Source: Closterium sp. Naga37s-1 (Eukaryota; Streptophyta; Zygnematophyceae; Desmidiales; Closteriaceae). From it: a DNA stretch of 64,000 nucleotides. Where the stretch lies: assembly GCA_947471745.1 (NCBI GenBank), contig CANJKZ010001036.1, positions 1,264,501-1,328,500 on the forward strand. Direction: 5' to 3'. Position numbers and translations under genes: made by a program. Position 1 is the first letter of the stretch. The number at the start of each line of letters is the position of its first letter. Positions 20,201 to 29,030 of this stretch are shown one piece after another. The notes below the pieces were generated by a model. It did no database searches and had not been told where the DNA came from. It was given only the letters and a program-made list of their open reading frames with translations.

Positions 20201-21903
20201 TTTGATGACGCGCTTCGGGCATGGGTTGAGCTGATTCTCCCCCGAGCTGGAGTTTGTGACTGGGCCTCCTCCGAGGCATTCGAAGTTGAGGGTGCGCCTT
20301 CTTCTCCCTCCTCCGCCTCATAAATACTCCCCGATACTTCTACTTCTTCGTTAGTTCTAGCTAATTCAGTTAAAGCCCTTCGCGCCGCTGCCTGGAACGC
20401 GTTCTCCGGACCTCCTTCACGAGTGCCTCTACCACGTCCGCGACCTCCGGCTCGACCCCCTCGTGCCCGCGCACTGGCCGCGGTCAGCTGGGGATTTCCG
20501 TGACTACCTACTCCCGCGTTCTGACGCAGCCGTGCGTCCTCGATCACCTGCTGTCGGCGCGTTCGCCGCAATGGCGACTGAAGCGGAGAAGTCAGCGGTG
20601 GATCAAGGTCACACCGCTGAGAGCGCGATTGCTCCGCCTCCGGCCCTTGTTGCTGGTGTAGCTGTTGCTGCTGCTCCCTTTGCCCCCCCGGCTCCTCCTG
20701 TTGCTGTTGCGGCGTCCTCTGTTCCAGTCCCGCCGGTGTCGGCTCCCCCTCCGAGCCTTCCACACGTTGATCCCGCGTCCGGCGCGCCGGTTCCCGTCGC
20801 GCAGCCGTCGCTTGTGGCCGCGCTGTCTGTCCAAGCTGCCGCCGGGGGCCCTGCGCCGGGGACAGCGGTGGGCGCCGGCCCCGACTCTGCCCGCCTGGTG
20901 GCCCCTGCGGCTGCGCCGGTGCATCCCGTCGCGCAGCGGCACGCGGAGTCTCAGATTCACGGTGCCGCGGGGGGCAATGCGGCAGCGCATCGGGGGCGAG
21001 GTTCTCCTCGGCGACGCCCCTCCTCGTCGTACCGGTCGGCGCACCGCGGAGGTCGCGGTGGCTGGTGGGGAGGTCACGGTCGCGGGCGCGGTGGGCCAAG
21101 CGAGATGCAGCAGCTGCGCGAGGATTTCCCGGGGATGTTAGCTGCGGCGATGCGCAGTGCCCTGAGTGGCGCACCGAATCTTGGAAACTCTCTGGCTCCC
21201 GCCGCTCCTGCGTCCGCCCCCGCTCCAGTGAATGCGCAAGCTCCGGCCGCGCCCCTTGCTGCTCCTGCGCCACCCGCATTGGCGTACCCGCGGGTTCCCG
21301 CTCCTGGCGCTGATCGTGCTCCGCGTGCATCCTTGTGTCCTGTTTCTGCTGCGCCATATCCCCTGCTGCCATGGATTCCTCCTCTTCCAGACACGGGATT
21401 TGTGGGGGCGGGGGGCGGAGAGGCGAGGGTGGCCTTCGTCCCTCCGCGGCAGCGTGCTGATGTTCCATCAGTGCAGCCCCCGCCCCCTCTTCCTGTTCTG
21501 GCTGCGCTACTGACCACTGGGCTGGCCCAAGTTCCCACGGCGACTCTCGCCCAGTTGTGGCGATTGGTGGAGTGTCAGCAGGCCCTGACACTGATTCTGG
21601 TGAACTCACATTTTGCCATTCTCCGGAACCCAGGGAGCACTCTTGATCGTGATGCGCGAGCTGATTGCATGGCGGCTGCTGCCCAGCTTGCCTTCCTCCT
21701 CCTACCCGTGCTGGGAGCGCCCGCACTGGGAGGCGTAGCGGTCTCGCAGCTGGACGAGACGGTCCAGGGTCTGACAGCACACCTCCGCGATGGAGGCGCG
21801 ATTGAAGCTGTCGGCGCGACCGCATTAGTGGTCCAGCAGTTGTGGAGGACCATGCGCGGTATCCTTGCGGCACTGGATGCCCACTTGATGTAGCCTCAGG
21901 CAC
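17251..21903 (-). CDS. E3 reverse transcriptase with restriction-like endonuclease (family A)
   Basis: Single open frame of 1550 codons for target-primed reverse transcription. From the N-terminus: about 480 residues of Pro/Gln/Arg-rich disordered sequence lying antisense to the plus-strand ORF; GGPENAFQAAARRALTEL; a pre-RT domain (LFANVSTWNLDKLRDSR); NGVGAGPSGTKFEH; RT motifs IALDKPDGGTRPIAIGE, LQADLANAFNS, GVRQGDPLGPLLFAA and YADD (residue about 1043); then a CxC...HxxxxC knuckle and a PD-(D/E)xK-like segment (KADLALRCRSTGAVYICD, residue about 1439). No apurinic-type endonuclease is seen, so this is the RLE class (R2, R4/Dong, NeSL, HERO). The frame opens at a GTG. The first in-frame ATG is at about 21825, and the true start may lie beyond the antisense region. 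Confidence 0.9.
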   Translation of the reverse strand: MPEATSSGHPVPQGYRAWSSTTAGPLMRSRRQLQSRLHRGGVLSDPGPSRPAARPLRLPVRALPARVGGGRQAGQQPPCNQLAHHDQECSLGSGEWQNVSSPESVSGPADTPPIATTGRESPWELGPAQWSVAQPEQEEGAGAALMEHQHAAAEGRRPPSPLRPPPPQIPCLEEEESMAAGDMAQQKQDTRMHAEHDQRQEREPAGTPMRVAQEQQGARPELAHSLERGRTQERREPESFQDSVRHSGHCASPQLTSPGNPRAAAASRLAHRARDRDLPTSHRDLRGAPTGTTRRGVAEENLAPDALPHCPPRHRESETPRAAARRDAPAQPQGPPGGQSRGRRPPLSPAQGPRRQLGQTARPQATAARREPARRTRDQRVEGSEGEPTPAGLEQRTPQQQQEEPGGQREQQQQLHQQQGPEAEQSRSQRCDLDPPLTSPLQSPLRRTRRQQVIEDARLRQNAGVGSHGNPQLTAASARARGGRAGGRGRGRGTREGGPENAFQAAARRALTELARTNEEVEVSGSIYEAEEGEEGAPSTSNASEEAQSQTPARGRISSTHARSASSNFRNTFTQPRPSPQIQTASRPPATTANHPAQPNLTSPPANAPRTAARGNQQQPQPPPQKSPEALAKDDTLFANVSTWNLDKLRDSRNAPLARRLPEKLRLLFAMVMLTPLLRLAHDPDSIPAWTILLFAARLTLRQHSPRHPDWKATRERLRKFLRGEWEALYQETVDSLESPQPPRHQPDDLGVISRAEGLARRGSLRRVVMALEATPVSKPSPAVLESLRAKHPSAPRLGTPWPQPEPDSYLAVSREVFLKLLSRCENGVGAGPSGTKFEHLREAALIHATIGYHLHALVNTILRGKLCQEVGKLLTASRLIALDKPDGGTRPIAIGECVLRLAAKAALTQLAEAAREFFLPLQFGVAVPGGAEAVIHIVRTFTAANKDALVLQADLANAFNSVDRHAMATALKDSQLEPLLPLVHFSYGQPSILHLDAAFDHPPLLSETGVRQGDPLGPLLFAAAMQPALKAAAEAHPEVICLAYADDVTFLGEPSSCAAAFNHFTSRLAEIGLSHNPAKCGAWSERTPTDYRLPEGIPPSSEGLKVLGSYIGSSSATSAFVRSSLEAMGAPLGLIERMEPQLAGLLLSRCISRRVSYLARTTPLPFLPKEEWSEWGRRLLETLLTACGINHPRGDEETSRTWAQASLPISLGGLGLTDPSVEGSYSFLASYTQAQLLLDSLDSECSGPLEVTRELMRGPYTESSPLTEWLAECEGELPLPAQEVLQAERSAPTAGKLQHGLAMAIQGQRYAMQVDEVRGMSPNPNNGHTQRMLSLSGFGAGDWLNAVPIHSSLRLEAPHFANALQFRLGLPFAAPGVCNCSKKVEIPDKRLPNHLLRCGTGGGRTNTHNELRDECARMAQDAGFMVHIETAAFSPVEEKKADLALRCRSTGAVYICDVTVTDPISTRDENATKGRGWAAREAADKKHGLYKDRPEWVKFFPLAVETYGCPCPESVDFLKLLAETAARRFFNAEPTSYQAAKLLHQYRQR
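20571..21893 (+). CDS. E3 antisense ORF: RS/RGG-rich protein with conserved C-terminal helical domain
   Basis: Plus-strand ORF wholly opposite the N-terminal part of the E3 RT polyprotein. ATG at 20571 (MATEAEKSAVDQ); the frame is open from about 20463. Order of parts: Ala/Pro-rich; basic Arg/Ser-rich (GRGSPRRRPSSSYRSAH); Gly-Arg-rich (GGRGGWWGGHGRGRGG); a short helix (MQQLREDFPGMLAAAMRSAL); Pro-rich linker; a roughly 115-residue C-terminal domain from PTATLAQLWRL to the stop. That last domain is recognisably shared with E7, E4 and E6, with hydrophobic positions kept. Composition resembles LINE ORF1/Gag-type nucleic-acid chaperones, but no known domain is recognised. A plus-strand ATAAATA lies near 20320. 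It could still be a by-product of the opposite frame. Confidence 0.5.
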   Translation: MATEAEKSAVDQGHTAESAIAPPPALVAGVAVAAAPFAPPAPPVAVAASSVPVPPVSAPPPSLPHVDPASGAPVPVAQPSLVAALSVQAAAGGPAPGTAVGAGPDSARLVAPAAAPVHPVAQRHAESQIHGAAGGNAAAHRGRGSPRRRPSSSYRSAHRGGRGGWWGGHGRGRGGPSEMQQLREDFPGMLAAAMRSALSGAPNLGNSLAPAAPASAPAPVNAQAPAAPLAAPAPPALAYPRVPAPGADRAPRASLCPVSAAPYPLLPWIPPLPDTGFVGAGGGEARVAFVPPRQRADVPSVQPPPPLPVLAALLTTGLAQVPTATLAQLWRLVECQQALTLILVNSHFAILRNPGSTLDRDARADCMAAAAQLAFLLLPVLGAPALGGVAVSQLDETVQGLTAHLRDGGAIEAVGATALVVQQLWRTMRGILAALDAHLM

Positions 21904-22009
21904 CCGCCGTATGTAGACCTATTGCATCTCGGTGTCTAGAAGGTGGGCACATTGCCCATAGTTGTCTTGCCGTGTGTGCCTATATCTGTCCTACCTCTAG
22001 TCTTTGCCA

Positions 22010-22192
22010 CCCAAAAGCACGCGGCCGCAGGCCGCGCACGCGAGTGCTGGCGGCCGAAGGCCACCAGCGCGAGCGCCTACGAAAACTGGAACCAAATGAA
22101 CTAAAGAAGAAAAGAGGTCTCCACGGGACACTTAAATAGCTAGGGACTGAGGGCAGAGGCAGAGGGCAGAGGCTAAGTCCTCTCTCTCTCTC
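22010..22192 (-). promoter_or_regulatory. E3 5' leader: GC hairpins and one promoter monomer
   Basis: GCGGCCGCAGGCCGC at about 22021 and a longer stem with loop GAA at about 22050 are followed by the family A monomer. Read on the minus strand the monomer holds GCTATTTAAGTG, a weakened form of the TATATAAG box present in the two displaced monomers at 27.46-27.71 kb. Confidence 0.5.
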
Positions 22193-22253
22193 AAATGGTC
22201 CTTTGTATTAATTCAGCGGGGGTACAAGCATACGGTTTGATTTGTGGTTCCCT

Positions 22254-25200
22254 TTAGACCCTCTGCCCCTCCAGTGTGTGGAGGATGTCCCCCAGGTGCA
22301 GCGGCCATGGGTCTGCTGCCATCTGGGGGTGCGCCGCCTCGATCCCTGCCCTGGCCTTGGTGTGCAGGGCATTTGCTTGAGAGCGCTGGAGGGCCACTGA
22401 CCAGCGCTGGCTGAAGTGGCAGGCCATTTTCTTGGCGGTTTTCGCCAAGGGATTGGCCCTGAAGCGGTTCCTAGCTACTGCTGTGGCCAGCAGCTTCAGG
22501 AACGCCGTTGTGGGGGGTGCGTTTGCCCCATAGGTCTCAACAGCTAGGGCGCAGAACACCACGTGTTCTGTGTGCCTGTAGTAGTCTCGTTCCTTCCTTT
22601 TCTGAGCCTCCCTTGCAGCCCATCCAGGGGGTTTGCGGGCTGCTGGGTCACGGTTCTGTAGCACGGGGTCAGTGATGGTCGTGTCCGTGATCCATGTCTC
22701 ACCACTGTCTGGGTCGCGTACAATCACATCTGCCTTCTTCGGGTCATCCGGTGGTGAGTACATCGCGTTCTCCAGGTATACCACCAGCTGTGCCTCCCTC
22801 GCCATTTTAGCCACGGCGAAAGCCAGCTGGTTGTGTGTGCGTGTTCTGTCAGGGCCTGTGCTGCAGCGGAGTATGTGGTTGGGGAGGCTGCAGTCGGCTA
22901 CGAGCTCTCCACATTCGCACACGGTGGGTACGTTCTGTCGGATGCCCATGCGGAAGGCCAGGGCTGTTCGGAATTGCCCTGGTGAAAAGCAGAGGTCTGG
23001 GGTCAGGGGTAGGGCCTGCAGCCATGCCCCCGCTCCCTCACCTCTCAGGCTGACGAGGCGGAGTGTGTGCCCCAACTCGGGGGCAGACCTGATTGCGCGT
23101 GATTCCTCTGTCAGGCCGTCGGCTTTTGCCGCATGTACTTCCTGGGAAAGGGCGCGCTGCAGCTGGTCTTGGGACGGGGATTCCTGTTCCCCGCGGAGGA
23201 TTTGCAGTGCCAGTGGTGGCAGTCGTCCCTCCATGTCTTGGATGGTGACCGAGTGTGCTGCCGACGGCTGTAGAGCGTTGCTGTTGCTCCCTAGCGCCGA
23301 GGTTGCTGGGAGGTCAAGTGAGCGGAGCAGGCGTAGCGCCTCTGTTGTCGAAGCCAGGTAGGCTGGTGCTGCTTCTGTTGTGGGGTCCGTGAGGCCTAGC
23401 CCACCCAGTGCTACTGGGAGGGTTGCTTGGCGCAGTAGGAAGTTGAACTCTGTGTCACGGCGTGGTGGTTGGATGCTGGCGGCGGTTAAGGCAGTGTTGA
23501 GCAGTTCGGCGCACCACGCATGCCATTCTGAGAGAGGTAGGGCGTCTGCCGGAGTGGTGCGCAGCAGGTAGCCTATTCTGCGGCTGATGCAGCGAGATAG
23601 GAGTAGGAGGGTATGCTGTGGATGGATGGATGCTAAGGAGCCCAGGGGTGCCGCCGCGTCGGTCAGGGTACTGCGGACGAGGTCAGCGCAGAAGCGCTGT
23701 GACCCCACAGGGCTTCCTAGCACCCGTACCCCCTCGTGGGTGAGGGGAAGGCCCTCAGGGAGCTCGTTACCTTCGATCGGCGAGGAGGACCATGCCGACG
23801 ATTTTCGGAGGTTGCAGGTGAGGCCGTCCTGGGCTAGCAGCGGTGTCAGTACTTTTAGTGCGCCTAGCGTTGCTGTCGCCGGTCCAATCAGGGTGATGTC
23901 ATCTGCGTATGCTAGGACCGTTACTTCGGGATGCTCTGTTGCTACGCGTCTGAGGTGCTGCTGGATTGAAGCCGCGAATAGAAGGGGTCCGAGGGGGTCC
24001 CCCTGCCTAACTCCCCTACCACTGGTGAGTGTCGTTGTGCTTAAGCGGGGGTCGGTCAGCAGCTGTGAAGGCGTCGCATAGAAGGAGCGTGTGAAGGGAA
24101 TGAGTGGGGCGAGCGGGGTGTTGGTGAGTGCGTTAAAGAACGCTATCCTCTCTACGGAGTTGAATGCGTTTTCGATGTCGAGTTGGAGGACTAGGCTTGA
24201 TGGTTGTGAGGTGGTGAGGTCTCTGACTGCGTGGATAACGAACTCGGCCCCGCCTGGGACTGCCACGCCGAATTGTTGGGGTAAGAAAAATCGCCTTGTC
24301 TCGCCTTGCAGTTCTGAGAGTGCTACCTTTGCTGCCAGCCGGAGCAGGGATTCTCCTATCGCTATAGGGCGTACCCCCCCCCCTGGTTTCGCGAATGCAA
24401 TGAGGCAGGATGGCGAGAGTAGTGCTGCAACCTCGGCGGAGAGGTTTGTCGAGAGGAGGTGGGTTACGGCGGAGTGCAGGTGCCCTAGTACTTCGATGTT
24501 ACTTAGGGCTGGGTCGCGATAATGTTCAAATGTTGACCCTGATGGACCAGCCCCAACACCGCTGGGGCAATCCCCAAGGACGTTGGAGAAGTTTTCCGCG
24601 GTGCACGAAAATTGCGTGGGTGTTGTGTAGGAGTGGACCCAGTCGGGCAGGTCAATTTGGGGTTGGGGATGTTTCGATTCCAACTGCTGTAGTGTCGCGG
24701 TTGTCGCAGGGGCTGTTGGCGAGGGTTGGAGGGCCGCCAGTGCTTTTCGCAGGTTACCACGTTTCACCAGCCCCTCCACTCGTGAGCAGATTCCCAGGGG
24801 GTCATTTTGGTGCTGAGGTGGTTCGGCTTGGTGCAGGGACCCCGTGTAGTCACTGTACAGCTGGTTCCAGTGGCCACATCTGAATAGGTGCATTTGTTCT
24901 CGCAGCACCTTCCACCTAGAGCTGGACCTCCTGCTAAGTCGTAGGGTCAGACGTGGCAGAAACATGAGGACCCGCCAAGCTCCCGCGCAGTTTGGCAGCT
25001 TGGAGATCCGTAGGAGCGCTGCCAGCATACAGGTGGAATAGTCGCTTAGGATCTGCGGCGGCAGGCGGCGGACGATAGGCAGGTGAGAGGTCGATGTTAG
25101 GGTAGACAAGTCCCAGCTCATCGCGATCTCAAAGAGATCGTCCATCGATGCCAGCTGGGATGCTGAGAGGGCCTGGTCCGGGGGGGGTTGGGGTCTGCGG

Positions 25201-27038
25201 TTCTGTCGGCGGCCCAATCCTCTCTCCTGCAGCTGCGCCTGCTCCGCCCCTGCCTCCGCGCGGGGTGTGTCGGGGTTGTCGGGTTGCCTCAGATCCGACG
25301 GTACATATTCGTCACCACTCCCCTCTGCATTTGTATCACCATTTCTCCCTGCTTGCGCTGTCCTTCCTCCCCTCGCCCCGCGCCTGGCGAACGACTGGCG
25401 CGTGACTCGTTCCGCCGGCTCCCCTAACCAAATTGGGCTCGGTGGTTGGTGGGGGTTCCCCCTTGCCGCGTGGCCTGCGCTGCGCTGTACTCCGCGTGCT
25501 CCTCGACGCCCGCCTCTTCCCCGCGTGCTTCCCCGCCCGCTCCTCGGAGTGGCGGCCACTGGTGCGGCCTGTTGCGCCTGGGAGATCGGAGTCATCGGCT
25601 CGTCCCGGGCCAGTGGCGCGCCTTGAGCGGAGGCCGATGGTCTTCCTCGGTGCTCTGGGCTGTGACCGCGCCGTGGAGGTTGATCCTGCTCCCCGTCCAC
25701 TTCCTCCCGCGCGTCCTGCCGCGAGCGTGCCTGTTGCTCCGCCGGCAGCTGCGGACGAGATCCGTCGGCGCTTTGAGGATCAGCGTCGTGATCTGGGTCT
25801 GCTCGGAGGCGGATCATTGCCTCTGGGGGAGCCTGCGCGTGCGGGGTCCGTCGCGCGCTCCGGCGCAGAGGCTGTGGCGCACCGGGGGCATTCGCCTCGC
25901 CATCGTTCGCCGGTGGCCCACGACGGTGGGCGGGAGAGCCGCCACGTCGACCGTCGCACTGGCTCGCGCCCGTCGCGGTCTCCGCGATCACCGCGGTCTC
26001 CTCGATTGCCTCGGCGCAAGGTGTCACGGAGCCGTTCCCGTGACCACCGCTCGTATCGCCACCGTTCTCCCGCTCCCCGCTCCTCCCGTCCGCGATCGCC
26101 TGCTCGTGATGCGTCTGGATATCGGTCCTTGGCGCCACGTTCTCCCCCTCTTGCGAAGCGCCAGCGGCTCCATTCTCCTCGTCGCGCGGAGCGTTCTCCT
26201 GACCGCCAGCGTCAGCGGGGCCTGTCTCGCCCACAGTCGCCTGTGTGTTCGAGCACGAGTGGACGTGCGCCTCGTGGGCGACGGGGGGGTTACGGTCGCA
26301 GCGGGGCTGCGCGTCCAGCGCCATCCGCGATGGAGCAAGTCCTGAAGAAATTGGACGGTGTGGAGAAAGCTCTCCACCGCTCCCGTGCGGGGTCGTCCTC
26401 GCAATCTGCTCCTCCCGCTGCTCCAGTCGCTCCTCTCGCCGCGCTCCTACCCCATAATCCTGTGGGATCCCCAGCGCGCTCAGTTCGTCCGCTGCCTGCG
26501 GGGACTGGCTTTGTTGGCGCGGGTGGCGGGGACCCGTGGGCCCCGTTCGCTCCGCCACGTCCCCTCCCTGCTCCTCGTGATCTGGCAGTGTCGGCTCGCC
26601 GGTCTCGCGCGTCTGCATTCCCCCCGCAGATGAAGCCAGTGCCCACGGCGACCCTGGTGCACTTGTGGTCGTTGGCGGAGTGCCTGCAGAGTCTTGAACT
26701 GATTCTCCAGGAGTCGCATGGCTCCATGTTGGAGACCCCGCCGAGCACGTTCTCTCAGATGCCGCGAGCAAGGTGTCACGCGGCGGCGTCAGCATTATTC
26801 TCGTTCGTATCGCCACTGCAGGTCGCGCCCTCGCTGGGAGTAGTCTCGGCCACCCTGCTGGCTGAGACGGCCCTGGGTCTGAGGACCCTTGTAGCAACTC
26901 GTGGAACTCCTGTTGACGTTGTCGGCGCCACCGCGTCAGTGGTCCGCCAGATGTGGCTGACCACGCGCGAAATGCTTGGTGAGCTTGAGGCGGACCGCAT
27001 GTAGGCGGCCCTCTCGCGCGTGTGTGGACCCGTTCCAT
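22254..27038 (-). CDS. E4 reverse transcriptase with restriction-like endonuclease (family C)
   Basis: Open frame of 1594 codons from a true ATG at 27038. The first 600 or so residues are disordered and lie antisense to the plus-strand ORF, including a Gly-Arg stretch (GRGSTRGRGGRRGARG). Then come a pre-RT domain (EIAMSWDLSTLTSTSH), GVGAGPSGSTFEHYRD, RT motifs (IAFAKPGGGVRPIAIGE, LQLDIENAFNS, GVRQGDPLGPLLFAA, YADD at residue about 1042), a CxC...LPNHxLRC knuckle and the endonuclease-like KADVIVRDPDSGETWITD. The final 100 residues (FSQRWSVALQRSQANALHTK) are shared by all families. All motifs are intact, so this copy could be an active source; E2 and E5 are its relatives in this window. Confidence 0.9.
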   Translation of the reverse strand: MERVHTRARGPPTCGPPQAHQAFRAWSATSGGPLTRWRRQRQQEFHELLQGSSDPGPSQPAGWPRLLPARARPAVAIRTRIMLTPPRDTLLAASERTCSAGSPTWSHATPGESVQDSAGTPPTTTSAPGSPWALASSAGGMQTRETGEPTLPDHEEQGGDVAERTGPTGPRHPRQQSQSPQAADELSALGIPQDYGVGARREERLEQREEQIARTTPHGSGGELSPHRPISSGLAPSRMALDAQPRCDRNPPVAHEAHVHSCSNTQATVGETGPADAGGQENAPRDEENGAAGASQEGENVAPRTDIQTHHEQAIADGRSGERENGGDTSGGHGNGSVTPCAEAIEETAVIAETATGASQCDGRRGGSPAHRRGPPANDGEANAPGAPQPLRRSARRTPHAQAPPEAMIRLRADPDHDADPQSADGSRPQLPAEQQARSRQDAREEVDGEQDQPPRRGHSPEHRGRPSASAQGAPLARDEPMTPISQAQQAAPVAATPRSGRGSTRGRGGRRGARGVQRSAGHAARGNPHQPPSPIWLGEPAERVTRQSFARRGARGGRTAQAGRNGDTNAEGSGDEYVPSDLRQPDNPDTPRAEAGAEQAQLQERGLGRRQNRRPQPPPDQALSASQLASMDDLFEIAMSWDLSTLTSTSHLPIVRRLPPQILSDYSTCMLAALLRISKLPNCAGAWRVLMFLPRLTLRLSRRSSSRWKVLREQMHLFRCGHWNQLYSDYTGSLHQAEPPQHQNDPLGICSRVEGLVKRGNLRKALAALQPSPTAPATTATLQQLESKHPQPQIDLPDWVHSYTTPTQFSCTAENFSNVLGDCPSGVGAGPSGSTFEHYRDPALSNIEVLGHLHSAVTHLLSTNLSAEVAALLSPSCLIAFAKPGGGVRPIAIGESLLRLAAKVALSELQGETRRFFLPQQFGVAVPGGAEFVIHAVRDLTTSQPSSLVLQLDIENAFNSVERIAFFNALTNTPLAPLIPFTRSFYATPSQLLTDPRLSTTTLTSGRGVRQGDPLGPLLFAASIQQHLRRVATEHPEVTVLAYADDITLIGPATATLGALKVLTPLLAQDGLTCNLRKSSAWSSSPIEGNELPEGLPLTHEGVRVLGSPVGSQRFCADLVRSTLTDAAAPLGSLASIHPQHTLLLLSRCISRRIGYLLRTTPADALPLSEWHAWCAELLNTALTAASIQPPRRDTEFNFLLRQATLPVALGGLGLTDPTTEAAPAYLASTTEALRLLRSLDLPATSALGSNSNALQPSAAHSVTIQDMEGRLPPLALQILRGEQESPSQDQLQRALSQEVHAAKADGLTEESRAIRSAPELGHTLRLVSLRGEGAGAWLQALPLTPDLCFSPGQFRTALAFRMGIRQNVPTVCECGELVADCSLPNHILRCSTGPDRTRTHNQLAFAVAKMAREAQLVVYLENAMYSPPDDPKKADVIVRDPDSGETWITDTTITDPVLQNRDPAARKPPGWAAREAQKRKERDYYRHTEHVVFCALAVETYGANAPPTTAFLKLLATAVARNRFRANPLAKTAKKMACHFSQRWSVALQRSQANALHTKARAGIEAAHPQMAADPWPLHLGDILHTLEGQRV
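25433..27004 (+). CDS. E4 antisense ORF: RS-rich protein with conserved C-terminal domain
   Basis: 523 codons on the plus strand opposite the RT N-terminus. Contains DEIRRRFEDQRRDLGLLG, then a strong Arg/Ser dipeptide region (RSRDHRSYRHRSPAPRSS), a short helix (SAMEQVLKKLDGVEKALHRS), and the C-terminal domain beginning PTATLVHLWSLAECLQSLEL and ending GELEADRM. The start codon is uncertain: 25433 is the longest choice, and a Met-initiated start before RRRFE also fits. Relative to the RT frame, its codons sit in the same overlap phase as in E3, E6 and E7. Predicted role, if translated, is RNA packaging or chaperoning; this is inference from composition. Confidence 0.48.
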   Translation: MGSVVGGGSPLPRGLRCAVLRVLLDARLFPACFPARSSEWRPLVRPVAPGRSESSARPGPVARLERRPMVFLGALGCDRAVEVDPAPRPLPPARPAASVPVAPPAAADEIRRRFEDQRRDLGLLGGGSLPLGEPARAGSVARSGAEAVAHRGHSPRHRSPVAHDGGRESRHVDRRTGSRPSRSPRSPRSPRLPRRKVSRSRSRDHRSYRHRSPAPRSSRPRSPARDASGYRSLAPRSPPLAKRQRLHSPRRAERSPDRQRQRGLSRPQSPVCSSTSGRAPRGRRGGYGRSGAARPAPSAMEQVLKKLDGVEKALHRSRAGSSSQSAPPAAPVAPLAALLPHNPVGSPARSVRPLPAGTGFVGAGGGDPWAPFAPPRPLPAPRDLAVSARRSRASAFPPQMKPVPTATLVHLWSLAECLQSLELILQESHGSMLETPPSTFSQMPRARCHAAASALFSFVSPLQVAPSLGVVSATLLAETALGLRTLVATRGTPVDVVGATASVVRQMWLTTREMLGELEADRM

Positions 27039-27124
27039 GGTAGCTTGTCTAGTTGTCGTTGTCTGCCATGGTTGTTGTTTTTGCCGTCATCTAGCCGTCC
27101 TTGATTTTGTCCTTGTCGTCCCAA

Positions 27125-27459
27125 GCGCGCGGCCGCAGGCCGCGCCCGCGAGCGCCGGCGCGGAGCGCCGGCGCGAAGCGCCGGAAAAATCAGAAACACC
27201 AAATGAAGAATGAGCTGGAGAGAAGGCCAAGGGGCCCTTATATAGCTGGGGAAGAGAGGGGAAGAGCCTAGGAGGGAAGAGACTAAGTCCCTTGCTTCTC
27301 TCTCTCTCGCTCTCTCGAACGAGCCGGAAAAATCAGAAACACCAAATGAAGAATGAGCTGGAGAGAAGGCCAAGGGGCCCTTATATAGCTGGGGAAGAGA
27401 GGGGAAGAGCCTAGGAGGGAAGAGACTAAGTCCCTTGCTTCTCTCTCTCTCACTCTCTC
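27125..27459 (-). promoter_or_regulatory. E4 5' leader and two tandem promoter monomers
   Basis: A GC-rich inverted-repeat leader (27125-27185) is followed by two near-identical monomers of about 130 bases, split at about 27318. Read on the minus strand each has CTATATAAGGG about 65 bases downstream of its (GA)n. The arrangement resembles the monomeric 5' promoters of mammalian L1. Confidence 0.6.
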
Positions 27460-27707
27460 CGCCTACGAAAACTGGAACCAAATGAACTAATGAAGAAAAG
27501 AGGTCTCCACGGGACACTTATATAGCTACTGAGGGCAGAGGCAGAGGGCAGAGGCTAAGTCCTCTCTCTCTCTCTCACTCTCTCCGCCTACGAAAACTGG
27601 AACCAAATGAACTAATGAAGAAAAGAGGTCTCCACGGGACACTTATATAGCTAGGGACTGAGGGCAGAGGCAGAGGGCAGAGGCTAAGTCCTCTCTCTCT
27701 CTCTCTC
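27460..27707 (-). repeat. Two orphan family A promoter monomers (displaced from E3 by E4)
   Basis: Units at about 27461-27586 and 27587-27706 match the E3 5' monomer (GCCTACGAAAACTGGAACCA) but are not attached to any family A body. Each carries a good TATATAGC/GCTATATAAG box. The simplest account is that E4 integrated in the first (TC)n of E3's monomer array. Confidence 0.75.
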
Positions 27708-28902
<1,195 letters not shown>

Positions 28903-29030
28903 AATGGTCCTTATATTCCATATGGGGTGGTACAAAGGAAGATGCAAAACACAAAGCATAAACAAACACATAAACCGGTATTCTATCCCCCTCAAGTCCC
29001 CCACCTACTCCGCCCCCCCCTTGTCCGACC

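Larger units (their letters stand above)
16987..22192 (-). mobile_element. E3: non-LTR retrotransposon, family A, apparently intact
   Basis: The 3' end (AATGGCCCGTTCATTGATAG) abuts the (TC)n of E2. The 5' end holds a GC-rich hairpin pair (about 22020-22070) and one promoter monomer to 22192. Two more monomers of the same family lie at 27460-27707, on the other side of E4. E4 therefore inserted into the (TC)n between monomers of E3. Confidence 0.88.
22193..27459 (-). mobile_element. E4: non-LTR retrotransposon, family C, apparently intact, nested in E3
   Basis: The 3' end AAATGGTCCTTTGTATTAAT starts at 22193 beside (CT)n. The 5' end has a GC-rich leader (27125-27185) and two monomers with minus-strand TATATAAGG, ending in (TC)n at about 27459. 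Family A monomers flank it on both sides, showing insertion into E3. Confidence 0.9.
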
